Below, one piece after another: positions 7,890 through 15,702 of a DNA stretch of 64,000 nt. The stretch is from contig DATJBV010000062.1 in the NCBI GenBank assembly GCA_035515055.1, positions 1 through 64,000 of the forward strand, read 5' to 3'. A program made the position numbers and the translations under genes. The notes below the pieces were generated by a model. The model had not been told where the DNA came from, made no database searches, and saw only the letters and a list, made by a program, of their open reading frames with translations. Position 1 is the stretch's first letter. The number at the start of each line of letters is the position of its first letter. This stretch comes from Pollutimonas sp035515055. Its GTDB lineage: Bacteria > Pseudomonadota > Gammaproteobacteria > Burkholderiales > Burkholderiaceae_B.

Positions 7890-9314
7890 ATGATCTTCTT
7901 TGAACCCGTGCGCGACCGCCGGCACGCGCCGTCCTTGGTGGACCAGGTGTTGCAGGCCGTCGAAGAGGCAATAAGCGCGCAGATATTGCGCCCTGGCATG
8001 GCCGTTCCTTCCATACGGGAATTCGCCCGGTCGCATGGGCTGAGCACTTTCACCGTTTCGGCCGCTTATAACCAATTGGTTGCGCAGGGTTGGCTGGTGT
8101 CGCGTCCTGGAGCAGGGTATCGCGTCCACCGTCCGGCGGCTCCCGCGCCTGCGACGTCGACGCCGGCCGGTTGGAAGCCCCCCGCCATCAGTGCCTCGTG
8201 GCTGTTGTCGGATATCTTTGCAGACCATTCCATACCGATAAAGTCGGGATGCGGCTGGCTGCCCTCCAGCTGGTTGAATGAAACCGGCCTGGAACAGGCA
8301 TTGCGCCAGGCCGCTCGCGTACCTGCGCACCAAATCGCCGGCTACGGGCATCCATACGGCTATTTTCCGTTGCGCGAACACTTGGCCCAGTCCATGGGCG
8401 GCTATGGACTGCGGCTGGAGACCGATCAGGTGTTGCTGACACTGGGCGCGACCCAGGCGCTGGACATCGTTGCCCGAACGCTGCTGCGACCCGGCGACAC
8501 CGTGGCGGTCGAGCTGCCCGGTTATGCCAATTTACTGCCGGCCTTGCGTCTGGCTGGCTTGCGCATCGTCGGTGTCCCGCGCACGCAGGAGGGCTTGGAT
8601 ATTGCCGCCTTGAAACAGACGCTGGCCGAGCACGCGATCAAGGCCTTGTTCCTGAACACGGTTCTGCAGAATCCGACAGGCGCCAGTATTAGCATGGCTA
8701 ACGCCTTTCGCATATTGCAGCTGGCCGAGCGGCACGATTTCTGGGTGGTCGAAGACGACGTGTCGCGCGACCTGTTGCCCGGCGTCGCGCCCATGCTGTC
8801 CGCCTTGGCGGGTACCGACCGCGTTATCTACATATCGGGATTCTCCAAGAGCATTACACCATCCATGCGTGTGGGCTTTATCGCCTCGACCCCGGCGCTG
8901 ATCCAGGCATTCGCAAAGACAAAGATGACGACCGGCCTGACAACGCCGGAAATGATGGAGCGCACGGTGTATCAGGTATTGCGGCTGGGCCGGCATCGCC
9001 TGCATTTGCGGCGTGTCCAGGACCGCCTGCGCCAGGCCCACGACGAATTGTGCGGCGTGATGGACGAGCATGGGTTCGAGGTTTTTGCGCGGCCGCAGGC
9101 GGGCCTCTTTCTATGGGCGCGGCCGCCGCATGGCAGCTGGCGCGAGCAGGGCACACTGGCCCTGGCGGAGCTGGCGTTGAAAGACGGAATCTGGCTGGCG
9201 CCGGGCTCGTATTTTCATCCGCAAAATGTGGATGAAGGCTGGATACGTTTCAATGTTGCGTATTCACTGCATCCGGCATTATGGAAGTTCATGCGTCTGC
9301 GCGTTGGCGCGTGA
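7890..9314 (+). CDS. MocR-type transcriptional regulator (GntR wHTH plus aminotransferase domain)
   Basis: This 474-residue regulator joins an N-terminal GntR winged helix-turn-helix (about residues 15-80, containing PSIREFARSHGLSTFTVSAA) to a fold-type I aminotransferase-like domain that binds PLP (lysine in YISGFSKSITPSMRVGF, near residue 330). Such proteins sense amino compounds and PLP rather than catalysing transamination. ATG at 7890 fits the family N-terminus MIFFEPVRDRRHAPSLVDQV; a longer open frame upstream lies in the intergenic region. It is divergent from the class III aminotransferase, its most likely target. Confidence 0.88.
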   Translation: MIFFEPVRDRRHAPSLVDQVLQAVEEAISAQILRPGMAVPSIREFARSHGLSTFTVSAAYNQLVAQGWLVSRPGAGYRVHRPAAPAPATSTPAGWKPPAISASWLLSDIFADHSIPIKSGCGWLPSSWLNETGLEQALRQAARVPAHQIAGYGHPYGYFPLREHLAQSMGGYGLRLETDQVLLTLGATQALDIVARTLLRPGDTVAVELPGYANLLPALRLAGLRIVGVPRTQEGLDIAALKQTLAEHAIKALFLNTVLQNPTGASISMANAFRILQLAERHDFWVVEDDVSRDLLPGVAPMLSALAGTDRVIYISGFSKSITPSMRVGFIASTPALIQAFAKTKMTTGLTTPEMMERTVYQVLRLGRHRLHLRRVQDRLRQAHDELCGVMDEHGFEVFARPQAGLFLWARPPHGSWREQGTLALAELALKDGIWLAPGSYFHPQNVDEGWIRFNVAYSLHPALWKFMRLRVGA

Positions 9315-9329
9315 CGGCATGGCGGGCGT

Positions 9330-9824
9330 TCATATGTTTGCACGTTCGTACGTGACGAAGTCGAACGCGTAGCCGTTTTCTTCCGCTTGCGGCGCCCGGT
9401 CGATTTCTTTCCAGGCGGCCGGGTCGACCGGGGGGAAAAACGTGTCTCCCTGGATCTGGGCATGGACTTCGGTGGCGATGATTTCGTGAGCAATCGGCAA
9501 CGTCAGCTTGAATATCTGTTCGCCCCCAATGACGCAGACGCGCTCGGCCCCCGCGCAGTCGGCCAGGGCCGCCTGTAAGGATGGATAGACGGTGGCGCCA
9601 GGCGCGTGGTAGGCGGCGTTGCGGCTTACCACCAGATTGGGACGGCCAGGCAAGGGTCTACCCAGCGATTCCCAGGTGTTGCGGCCCATGACGATCGGCT
9701 GGCCCAGCGTGACGCGCTTGAAATGCGCAAGGTCGGAGGGCAGCCGCCACGGCAGCGCATTATCGCGTCCGATGACGCGGTTGTCGGAATAGGCTACAAC
9801 GAGCTGGATGCGGGGCATGGACAT
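9330..9824 (-). CDS. folA: Dihydrofolate reductase
   Basis: This enzyme reduces dihydrofolate to tetrahydrofolate with NADPH. The 164-residue product has the family landmarks in order: IQLVVAYSDNRVIGRDNALPW, the DLAHFKRVT substrate segment, VMGRNTWESLGRPLPGR (NADPH site) and CVIGGEQIF. It lies two genes from thyA, which makes the dihydrofolate it recycles, but a GFA gene on the other strand sits between them, so the pair is not co-transcribed. Confidence 0.97.
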   Translation of the reverse strand: MSMPRIQLVVAYSDNRVIGRDNALPWRLPSDLAHFKRVTLGQPIVMGRNTWESLGRPLPGRPNLVVSRNAAYHAPGATVYPSLQAALADCAGAERVCVIGGEQIFKLTLPIAHEIIATEVHAQIQGDTFFPPVDPAAWKEIDRAPQAEENGYAFDFVTYERANI

Positions 9825-10012
9825 AGTGTGCGAGGCAGAAACCGGGTGTTAAGCCGAGGGGACGCCCCAGGGCGAGGGCGCTCGTCGATTCTAGCATTGC
9901 ATGTTTGCATTCCCCGAGTGCTGTTCGCGGGCCTGGATCATGCTGCTGATGTTGGTCGATTTTGCCTGTGCCGGCGGTCGCCCATCGTGTATTCCAGTGA
10001 AGGAGATCCATC

Positions 10013-10504
10013 ATGCAACTCGAAGGTTCCTGCCATTGCGGTGCCGTGCGCTTTAGCGTGAACAGCGTCAGTCCGTATCCCTATCAGCGCTGTTATTGTT
10101 CGATTTGCCGCAAGACCCAGGGCGGGGGCGGCTACGCCATCAATCTCGCCGCCGATGCCACGACGATGAAAATTACCGGCGGAACCGACGTGTCGGTGTA
10201 TCACGTCATGATCCGCGAGCCGGATAGCGACGAGCCCGAACCCAGTACGGCGGCGCGCCACTTTTGCAAGAATTGCGGCAGCGCCTTATGGATTTTCAGC
10301 CCCGAATGGCCCGAGCTGATCTACCCGTTTGCGTCGGCCATCGATACGGCGCTGCCGATTCCTCCCATACGTACCCATTTATTCCTCGGTTCCAAGGCGC
10401 CGTGGGTGGAAATCGAGGCGCATGTCAATGACAAGCTGTTTCCGGAATATCCCGAGGAATCCATTGCACAGTGGCACGAACGGTTGGGCTTGACGGAAGA
10501 ATGA
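10013..10504 (+). CDS. GFA-family zinc-binding protein
   Basis: A 163-residue member of the GFA family (named after the glutathione-dependent formaldehyde-activating enzyme; most members have unknown roles). The zinc cysteines are visible as CHCGAVRF near residue 8, CYCSICRKTQGG near residue 28 and FCKNCGSALW near residue 85. GAAGGAGA lies about eight bases before the ATG. It is alone on the plus strand between folA and thyA. A formaldehyde role should not be assumed from the family name. Confidence 0.85.
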   Translation: MQLEGSCHCGAVRFSVNSVSPYPYQRCYCSICRKTQGGGGYAINLAADATTMKITGGTDVSVYHVMIREPDSDEPEPSTAARHFCKNCGSALWIFSPEWPELIYPFASAIDTALPIPPIRTHLFLGSKAPWVEIEAHVNDKLFPEYPEESIAQWHERLGLTEE

Positions 10505-10520
10505 CGCGGGTGAATCCGCT

Positions 10521-11513
10521 TTAGACGGCCATGGGCGCGGTGAGCGGCGGGTGGTGCAAATACCCTTCCAATCGGAAGTCGGACGGCTCCACCTTTTCCA
10601 GCCACTCCGGCTGGTATTCGCCCGTTATGGCGTAGTCGGGGATACGGTCTGAGAGCACGAGCGTGGGCGCCGGATACGGTTCCCGGTTCAATTGTTCCCG
10701 CAGCATGTCGAGGTGGTTTTCATAGATGTGCGCATCCCCGATAAAGTAGGTGAACCAGCGGGGTGTGTAGCCGGTAAGGCGTCCTACCAGATGGAGCAGG
10801 GCGGCGCCCTCGGTCAGGTTGAAAGGGGTACCCAGGCCGACATCGTTGCTGCGGATGTAGAGGCAAAGGGATATCTCGCGCTTTTCGGAATTCACCAGAA
10901 ACTGGTACAGCAGGTGGCATGGAGGCAAGGCCATTTCTTCCAGCTGCGCCCAGTTCCAGCCGTGGAATAGGATGCGGCGGCTGCCGGGGTCGGTCATGAT
11001 GGTGTCCAGGCACTGGCGCAATTGATCGATGGCCTTGTAAAGCAGGACGCTGCTAGTTTTTCCCTCTTTGTTGGCATCGTCGACAACGCCGATCCGGGTA
11101 TAGCCGCGGGACAGCGCGTCGGCGATTTGAGCGGCGCTGTGAGGCAGGCTCAGGTCGACGAGCTTGTAAGCGGGCCACTGCCTCCATTGGACGCCATACA
11201 CCGAGCCCAGATCGCCTTCGCGCAGCCGATAAGGGTTGGCGAGCCAATGGGCATTCTCGTTGGCGTTTTGGTTCCACACCTTGCAGCCGAGCCCGGTGAA
11301 GTCGTCCGCATTCCGGTACGCACGCAGGAACCCCACCAGTTCGCCGATCGCCGACTTGAAGGCAAGTTTCTTGGTGGTGACGGCGGGAAAGCCCTGCCGC
11401 AGGTCGAACTTCATCATCGCGCCCGGGATGCTGCGCGTACGCACGCCCGTGCGGTTGTCTTGCCATGAGCCGTTGTCCAGAATGTCCTGGGCAAGACGAA
11501 GATACTGATGCAT
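10521..11513 (-). CDS. thyA: Thymidylate synthase
   Basis: This enzyme makes dTMP from dUMP using methylene-THF, which the neighbouring glycine cleavage system can supply. The 330-residue product is longer than the 264-residue E. coli enzyme because of an extra segment between the N-terminal and catalytic parts, as in several bacterial and eukaryotic ThyA proteins. The catalytic cysteine is in MALPPCHLLYQF, and the dUMP-binding RSNDVGLGTPFNLTEGA motif follows. It lies three bases from the downstream end of the OsmC gene, in the same orientation, so the two may be co-transcribed. Confidence 0.97.
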   Translation of the reverse strand: MHQYLRLAQDILDNGSWQDNRTGVRTRSIPGAMMKFDLRQGFPAVTTKKLAFKSAIGELVGFLRAYRNADDFTGLGCKVWNQNANENAHWLANPYRLREGDLGSVYGVQWRQWPAYKLVDLSLPHSAAQIADALSRGYTRIGVVDDANKEGKTSSVLLYKAIDQLRQCLDTIMTDPGSRRILFHGWNWAQLEEMALPPCHLLYQFLVNSEKREISLCLYIRSNDVGLGTPFNLTEGAALLHLVGRLTGYTPRWFTYFIGDAHIYENHLDMLREQLNREPYPAPTLVLSDRIPDYAITGEYQPEWLEKVEPSDFRLEGYLHHPPLTAPMAV

Positions 11514-11516
11514 GCC

Positions 11517-11939
11517 TTAAGCCTCGTTGACCGTGACGGAATGGGTAATGGTTGCCGTCTTGATTAGCATGGCCGTGGCCGAGCAGTATTTTTCATGCGA
11601 CAACTGGACAGCGCGTTCGACGGCGGCCAGCGGCAGGTTTTTGCCGGTGACGGTAAACGCGAAGTGAATATTGGTGAACACCTTAGGGTCGACATCGGCA
11701 CGCTCGGCCGTCAGCTTGGCCTGGCAATGGGTGACGGCATGCCGGCCGCGCTTCAGGATAAGGACGACGTCGTAGGCGGCGCAGCCGCCGGCGCCGCTGA
11801 GCAGCATTTCCATGGGCCGCGGGGCAAGGTTATGGCCGCCGCCTTCGGGGGCGCCGTCCATGGTGGCAATGTGCCCGCTGCCGGTACGGGAAATGAAGAG
11901 CATGCCTTCAGGACCGCCCCAGTCGATTGTGCATTCCAT
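11517..11939 (-). CDS. OsmC-family protein
   Basis: A 140-residue OsmC/YhfA-like protein. The family includes thiol-dependent hydroperoxide reductases whose two cysteines reduce organic peroxides. Candidate cysteines here are in GAGGCAAYDVV and HEKYCSATAM, the expected positions. The start is placed at ATG 11939 (MECTIDWGGPEGMLF) because AGGAA lies eight bases upstream and the protein then matches family length; a longer frame to 12035 adds a low-complexity N-terminus unlike the family. It lies just upstream of thyA. Confidence 0.85.
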   Translation of the reverse strand: MECTIDWGGPEGMLFISRTGSGHIATMDGAPEGGGHNLAPRPMEMLLSGAGGCAAYDVVLILKRGRHAVTHCQAKLTAERADVDPKVFTNIHFAFTVTGKNLPLAAVERAVQLSHEKYCSATAMLIKTATITHSVTVNEA

Positions 11940-12011
11940 TTGCTTGTTCCTGCCGTAGTGTGAATGAGTAATCATACCGTGGCCTGTTGGTGCGGGGGTG
12001 CCTGGTATATG

Positions 12012-12064
12012 AACCGGCGCCGGTGACGGTGTCACGCTGCTTTTCTAAAACCGGCGCCGGTGAC
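12012..12064. promoter_or_regulatory. Pair of identical palindromes upstream of the OsmC gene
   Basis: AACCGGCGCCGGTGAC occurs twice in direct orientation, at 12012-12027 and 12049-12064. Each copy contains the perfect 12-bp palindrome ACCGGCGCCGGT. The centres are 37 bp apart, and the first palindrome lies 73 bp upstream of the OsmC start. This looks like a double operator for a dimeric regulator, but the spacing is not an exact multiple of a helical turn and no known regulator is recognised. Confidence 0.4.
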
Positions 12065-12067
12065 AGA

Positions 12068-12266
12068 GGCTGGGTGGGTTCAGACGTTCGCGGTCAAGGC
12101 GTTGCCTTGACTACCCGCGCGTCGCACTGCGCTTGAGGCGGCTGCGGAACTCGCGAGAACGGGCAGCCACTGGCTGCCCGTAAGCGCCTCGCTCGAACAC
12201 GCCGCAGCCTTGCATCCTCAAGCGCAGCACGCCACGCGGCGCGCCCGCAACTTCGCCCACCCAGCC
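12068..12266. repeat. Long inverted-repeat element, distinct from copies A-C
   Basis: A 199-bp stretch that can fold into one multi-branched structure. The ends GGCTGGGTGGG (12068-12078) and CCCACCCAGCC (12256-12266) pair perfectly. Inside are a hairpin of 8 bp with a 3-base loop (12093-12111) and a long arm made of TGCGCTTGAGG/CCTCAAGCGCA (12128-12138 with 12216-12226) plus GGCTGCGG/CCGCAGCC (12140-12147 with 12202-12209). The arm encloses a third hairpin with 11-bp arms (12159-12181). No coding content is seen. It ends about 35 bp before copy C. Confidence 0.65.
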
Positions 12267-12300
12267 CCCGCCACCGGTGCCTTGCATTTGTTGGTCAGGG

Positions 12301-12613
12301 ACGAGGCACGAGGCCAGCCCAGCACCGATGCCCAATAGGCCAGGCAGGCTGGCCGTATTGGGCGAGCGCATGTCGCTTTTTCTTCAACCGCCAACGCGGC
12401 GCAAGAAGGCCAAGCACGCTGGCCGTCTCAGCGTCGGGTCAATACAATCAATCGCAGGCGCGGGAGGGAGGCATGGCGATGGCCGGGCTTCGCGGTCGCA
12501 GCGAGCCGCCCGCGAAGGGAGCGCGCACGCGCGGACGAGCGAGGCAAAGCGGGCGAGGCGCGCAGGGCGCCGAGCAGGCCAAGGGACCGGCCATCGCCAT
12601 GCCGCCCGCCCGC
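12301..12613 (+). repeat. Structured dispersed repeat, copy C
   Basis: Third copy of the family, between the OsmC and ccoN genes. It starts with ACGAGGCA as copy B does. The domain 1 hairpin is GCCCAATAGGCCAG paired with CTGGCCGTATTGGGC (12330-12343 with 12349-12363, one bulge). Domain 2 is closed by 27-bp arms (12460-12486 with 12587-12613) that match at 25 positions and differ in sequence from the arms of A and B. The core repeats GAGGCGCGCAGGGCGCCGAG and GCGCGGACGAGC exactly. Confidence 0.8.
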
Positions 12614-12715
12614 GACGTGTTAAATCCTATCCTGTAGCCCCGGACGTTGGCACGAATCGTCCGCCTTCTTGCTCCCCGTTTAATCCACCCGCCGTGTAGG
12701 GCGATCTGCTTTTTC

Positions 12716-12736
12716 TTGATCCGCATCAGCTATTAT
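12716..12736 (+). promoter_or_regulatory. FNR/ANR-like box and -10 element before ccoN
   Basis: TTGATccgcATCAG (12716-12729) matches the FNR/ANR consensus TTGAT-N4-ATCAA at nine of ten positions, and TATTAT follows at 12731-12736. An oxygen-responsive regulator would suit a cbb3 oxidase locus. The box is too close to this -10 element for classical activation at -41.5, so it either uses another start site, acts as a repressor site, or is chance. Apart from this, 12614-12768 shows no feature. Confidence 0.35.
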
Positions 12737-12768
12737 CAGCGCAATTCATCGTGGAACGATACAAAAAA

Positions 12769-14442
12769 ATGAACACGATTACCTTGCTCCTGCTCACGTT
12801 CGGTTTATCGGTAACTGGACTGTTTATTTTCATCTGGTCCCTGCGCAAGCGCCTGTTCGACGACAATCCCGCCGCCGCCAACGTTATCTTTTCCGAAGGC
12901 GAGATCGGAACAGTCGAGGACCCGTCGGCTACGTCCGCGCAGCGCCGCGGCCTGCAACGTGCCGCCGCGCCGGTACTGACGTCCAAGCCTGACGCCGCCC
13001 GGGACGCCGCCCGGGACGCGCGCCGCAAGATCGAACTGGCCGAGCGTGTGCAGGCCGATCGCTCCACCGCCTATGTGGCCTTTGTGTTTCTTGCCTGCGC
13101 CGTGGGGTGGCTTGTGCTGGCATCGGTGGCCGGGCTCATAAGTTCCGTAAAGCTGCATGAACCCGATTTTCTTACGCAGTATGCATGGCTCACCTTCGGG
13201 CGTATTCGCACCTTGCATTTGAATGCGGTGGCCTATGGCTGGGCGCCCATGGCGGCGTTCGGCATTGCCATCTGGACCTTGCCGCGATTGCTCAAGACTG
13301 AACTCATGGGCGGGCGGTTTGCCATTCTGGGCGCCATGCTGTGGAATGCGGCGCTTATCGCGGGGCTGGGAAGCATTGCGGCGGGGTTCAACGATGGTCT
13401 GGAGTGGCTCGAAATTCCCTGGCAAATCGACATTCTTTTCGTCATTGGCGGCGCGCTGATCGGGTTGCCGTTGGTGTTCACGCTGCAGAATCGGCGCGTC
13501 GAGCACCTTTATGTGTCCATCTGGTACATGGGAGCGGCACTGTTCTGGTTTCCCATCCTGTTCCTGGTCGGCAATATTCCCGGCCTGCACTTCGGCGTGG
13601 AGCAGGCCACCATGAACTGGTGGTTCGGACATAACGTGCTGGGCTTGTTCTATACCCCGGTGGCGCTGGCCTCTGTCTATTATTTCCTGCCCAAGATCAT
13701 CGGGCGTCCGATCCAGTCGTACAACTTGTCCCTGCTTGGTTTCTGGGCGCTGGCTTTCTTCTATGGGCAGGTGGGCGGCCATCACCTCATAGGCGGGCCA
13801 GTGCCCGGCTGGCTGATCACGCTGTCCATCGTGCAAAGCGTCATGATGGTGGTGCCCGTGCTGGCCTTTTCCGTAAACCAGCACCTCACCATGCGCCACC
13901 ATTTCAAGACGCTGGTCTACTCGCCCACGTTGCGTTTCATTGTGCTGGGCGCCATGATGTACACCCTCAGTTCCGTCCAGGGTTCGCTCGAGGCCCTGCG
14001 CAGCGTGAATACGATCACGCATTTCACGCATTTCACCGTTGCTCACGCGCATCTGGGCTTGTATGCCTTTTTCTCGCTGGTCATGTTCGGCGCCATCTAC
14101 TTCGTCATGCCGCGCGTCATGTCATGGGAATGGCCTTACCCAAAACTAATTGCGCTGCATTTCTGGCTGGTGACCATCGGTTTCGCCATTTACTTCGTCG
14201 GCTTGACGATAGGAGGATGGCTGCAGGGTGTCGCCATGCTCGATGCATCGCTTCCTTTCATGGATTCCGTGCGGCTGACGCTGCCGTATCTTCAATCCCG
14301 TAGCGTCGGCGGCGCATTGATGACCTTGGGCCATCTGGTGTTTGCGGGCCACTTCCTGGCCATGGCCTTGCGCTATGGACCCCGCCGCGTCGGTGCGGCT
14401 CTATTTCACCAGCCCGCCTCGCCCGCGCTGGCCCAGGCCTGA
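12769..14442 (+). CDS. ccoN: cbb3-type cytochrome c oxidase subunit I with CcoS-like N-terminus
   Basis: Catalytic subunit of a high-affinity terminal oxidase: it reduces O2 to water at haem b3/CuB and pumps protons across the inner membrane. The haem and copper histidines are visible in LHLNAVAYGW, WWFGHNVLGLF, GGHHLIGGPVPGW and VAHAHLGLYAF. At 557 residues it is about 80 longer than usual CcoN. The extra N-terminus has one membrane helix followed by FIWSLRKRLFDD, like CcoS maturation proteins, then a charged linker to about residue 100, after which the CcoN core begins. ATG 12769 is chosen over GTG 12751, which adds six residues and has no ribosome site. ccoO starts two bases after its stop. 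Confidence 0.88.
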   Translation: MNTITLLLLTFGLSVTGLFIFIWSLRKRLFDDNPAAANVIFSEGEIGTVEDPSATSAQRRGLQRAAAPVLTSKPDAARDAARDARRKIELAERVQADRSTAYVAFVFLACAVGWLVLASVAGLISSVKLHEPDFLTQYAWLTFGRIRTLHLNAVAYGWAPMAAFGIAIWTLPRLLKTELMGGRFAILGAMLWNAALIAGLGSIAAGFNDGLEWLEIPWQIDILFVIGGALIGLPLVFTLQNRRVEHLYVSIWYMGAALFWFPILFLVGNIPGLHFGVEQATMNWWFGHNVLGLFYTPVALASVYYFLPKIIGRPIQSYNLSLLGFWALAFFYGQVGGHHLIGGPVPGWLITLSIVQSVMMVVPVLAFSVNQHLTMRHHFKTLVYSPTLRFIVLGAMMYTLSSVQGSLEALRSVNTITHFTHFTVAHAHLGLYAFFSLVMFGAIYFVMPRVMSWEWPYPKLIALHFWLVTIGFAIYFVGLTIGGWLQGVAMLDASLPFMDSVRLTLPYLQSRSVGGALMTLGHLVFAGHFLAMALRYGPRRVGAALFHQPASPALAQA

Positions 14443-14444
14443 TC

Positions 14445-15038
14445 ATGGAAAGCGAATACAAACTCCTGAGCGGAGCCATGGTCACTCTCGCCCTTGCCAC
14501 CGCCACGCTGGTCGTGGCGCCATACATGCAGTTGTCCGACCTGCCGGCGTCTCCCGGCCTGGAGCCCTACACATCCCAGGAGCTGCGCGGCCGTCGGCAA
14601 TACATTGAAAACGGCTGCGTCTATTGCCATACGCAGCAACCGCGCGCCCAGGCCCAGGCCCCCGACTTCAAGCGCGGCTGGGGGCGGGCGCCCGTCGCCG
14701 GCGACTATTTCTACGACAGTCCGCATTTGCTGGGTACGATGCGCACCGGTCCCGACTTGCTCAATATCGGCGCGCGCCAGCCCAGCGCCGATTGGAATCT
14801 GGGCCATCTTTACCAGCCGCGCGCGTACACACCCGGCAGCATCATGCCTTCGTATCCCTACCTCTTCGAAACCAAGGAGAAGGCCGCCGCGGGCGACAAG
14901 GTGGTGAACCTTCCGCCCGGCTATGGTCCGCCCACGGGGGTGGTCGTGGCTAAGCCCGAAGCGCTGGATATGGTTGCATACCTGCTAGCGCTGGATCGGA
15001 CCTATCCCGTCGAGCCTCCGCCCGGCACGGCGAAGTGA
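14445..15038 (+). CDS. ccoO: cbb3-type oxidase subunit II (mono-haem cytochrome c)
   Basis: Membrane-anchored cytochrome c that passes electrons to CcoN. The 197-residue product has one N-terminal helix (about residues 8-27), the haem c motif CVYCH near residue 59, the family blocks VAGDYFYDSPHLLGTMRTGPDL and LYQPRAYTPGSIMPSYP (the methionine is a likely axial ligand) and a C-terminal segment ending MVAYLLALDR. It lies two bases after ccoN and is surely co-transcribed. Confidence 0.93.
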   Translation: MESEYKLLSGAMVTLALATATLVVAPYMQLSDLPASPGLEPYTSQELRGRRQYIENGCVYCHTQQPRAQAQAPDFKRGWGRAPVAGDYFYDSPHLLGTMRTGPDLLNIGARQPSADWNLGHLYQPRAYTPGSIMPSYPYLFETKEKAAAGDKVVNLPPGYGPPTGVVVAKPEALDMVAYLLALDRTYPVEPPPGTAK

Positions 15039-15089
15039 ATGCACCGGGCGCCGGCGGCGTGGCGCATGGCATAGAAAGAAAGGAAGCCA

Positions 15090-15686
15090 ATGTCAGATTT
15101 CTCAAAGCGCACAGAGGCGCAACAGCGCGAAATGTCCGAACCTTACGAAGGCAATCGCCCCGTGCCCTGGCTGGTGCTCATTCTGGTCGGCGCGGCCTTT
15201 GCCTGGTCGTTGGCCTATATCGGGATCACGCATCAGGGGGGGCCTGCCTCGTACGGCGACCGGCGGGGCGCGGCCGACTTTGCGGTGGTGGCCAGCAGCG
15301 CCAGTGGTGTCGTGGACGGCGCCCAGATCTATGCAACGCAGTGCCTGGCATGTCATCAGGCGTCCGGAGCGGGCTTGCCGGGCGTTTTTCCGCCGCTCGC
15401 ACAGTCGGAATGGGTCGCGGGGAAGGCCGCGCTGCCTATCCAGATCGTCTTGCATGGCGTGACGGGCGATCTGCTCGTTAATGGCGCCACGTATAACGGC
15501 CTTATGCCCACCTTCAAGGACAAGCTCGACGACGCCGAGATTGCCGCCGTCCTCACGTATATCCGCCGCAGCTTCGGCAACGCGGCCGACGGTATCGATG
15601 CGGCGGCGGTGGCCGCGCAGCGCAAGGCCACCGGGGCCCGCACAAGCCCCTGGAATGGCAACGTCGAGCTGCAGGCGCTGAAGTAA
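15090..15686 (+). CDS. Membrane-anchored mono-haem cytochrome c of the cbb3 locus
   Basis: A 198-residue protein with an N-terminal cytoplasmic stretch, one membrane helix (about residues 26-43) and a periplasmic cytochrome c domain with one CXXCH site (CLACHQASGAGLPGVFPPLA, near residue 90). The position after ccoO is where the di-haem CcoP normally lies, but only one haem motif is present and there is no CcoP-type N-terminal hairpin. It probably replaces CcoP as electron entry subunit or donates electrons to CcoO. AAAGGAAG lies six bases before the ATG. Confidence 0.85.
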   Translation: MSDFSKRTEAQQREMSEPYEGNRPVPWLVLILVGAAFAWSLAYIGITHQGGPASYGDRRGAADFAVVASSASGVVDGAQIYATQCLACHQASGAGLPGVFPPLAQSEWVAGKAALPIQIVLHGVTGDLLVNGATYNGLMPTFKDKLDDAEIAAVLTYIRRSFGNAADGIDAAAVAAQRKATGARTSPWNGNVELQALK

Positions 15687-15702
15687 ACGCCCTGGGCCCC
15701 AC

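Noticed and set aside
12277..12699. Open frame over repeat copy C
   Set aside because: Shares a short RRAGRRAGQG-like stretch with copy B only because the DNA core is the same; frames and ends differ.
12716..12729. Treating the FNR-like box as a proven activator site of ccoN
   Set aside because: The spacing to the visible -10 element and start codon does not fit -41.5 activation, so it is listed only as a candidate.
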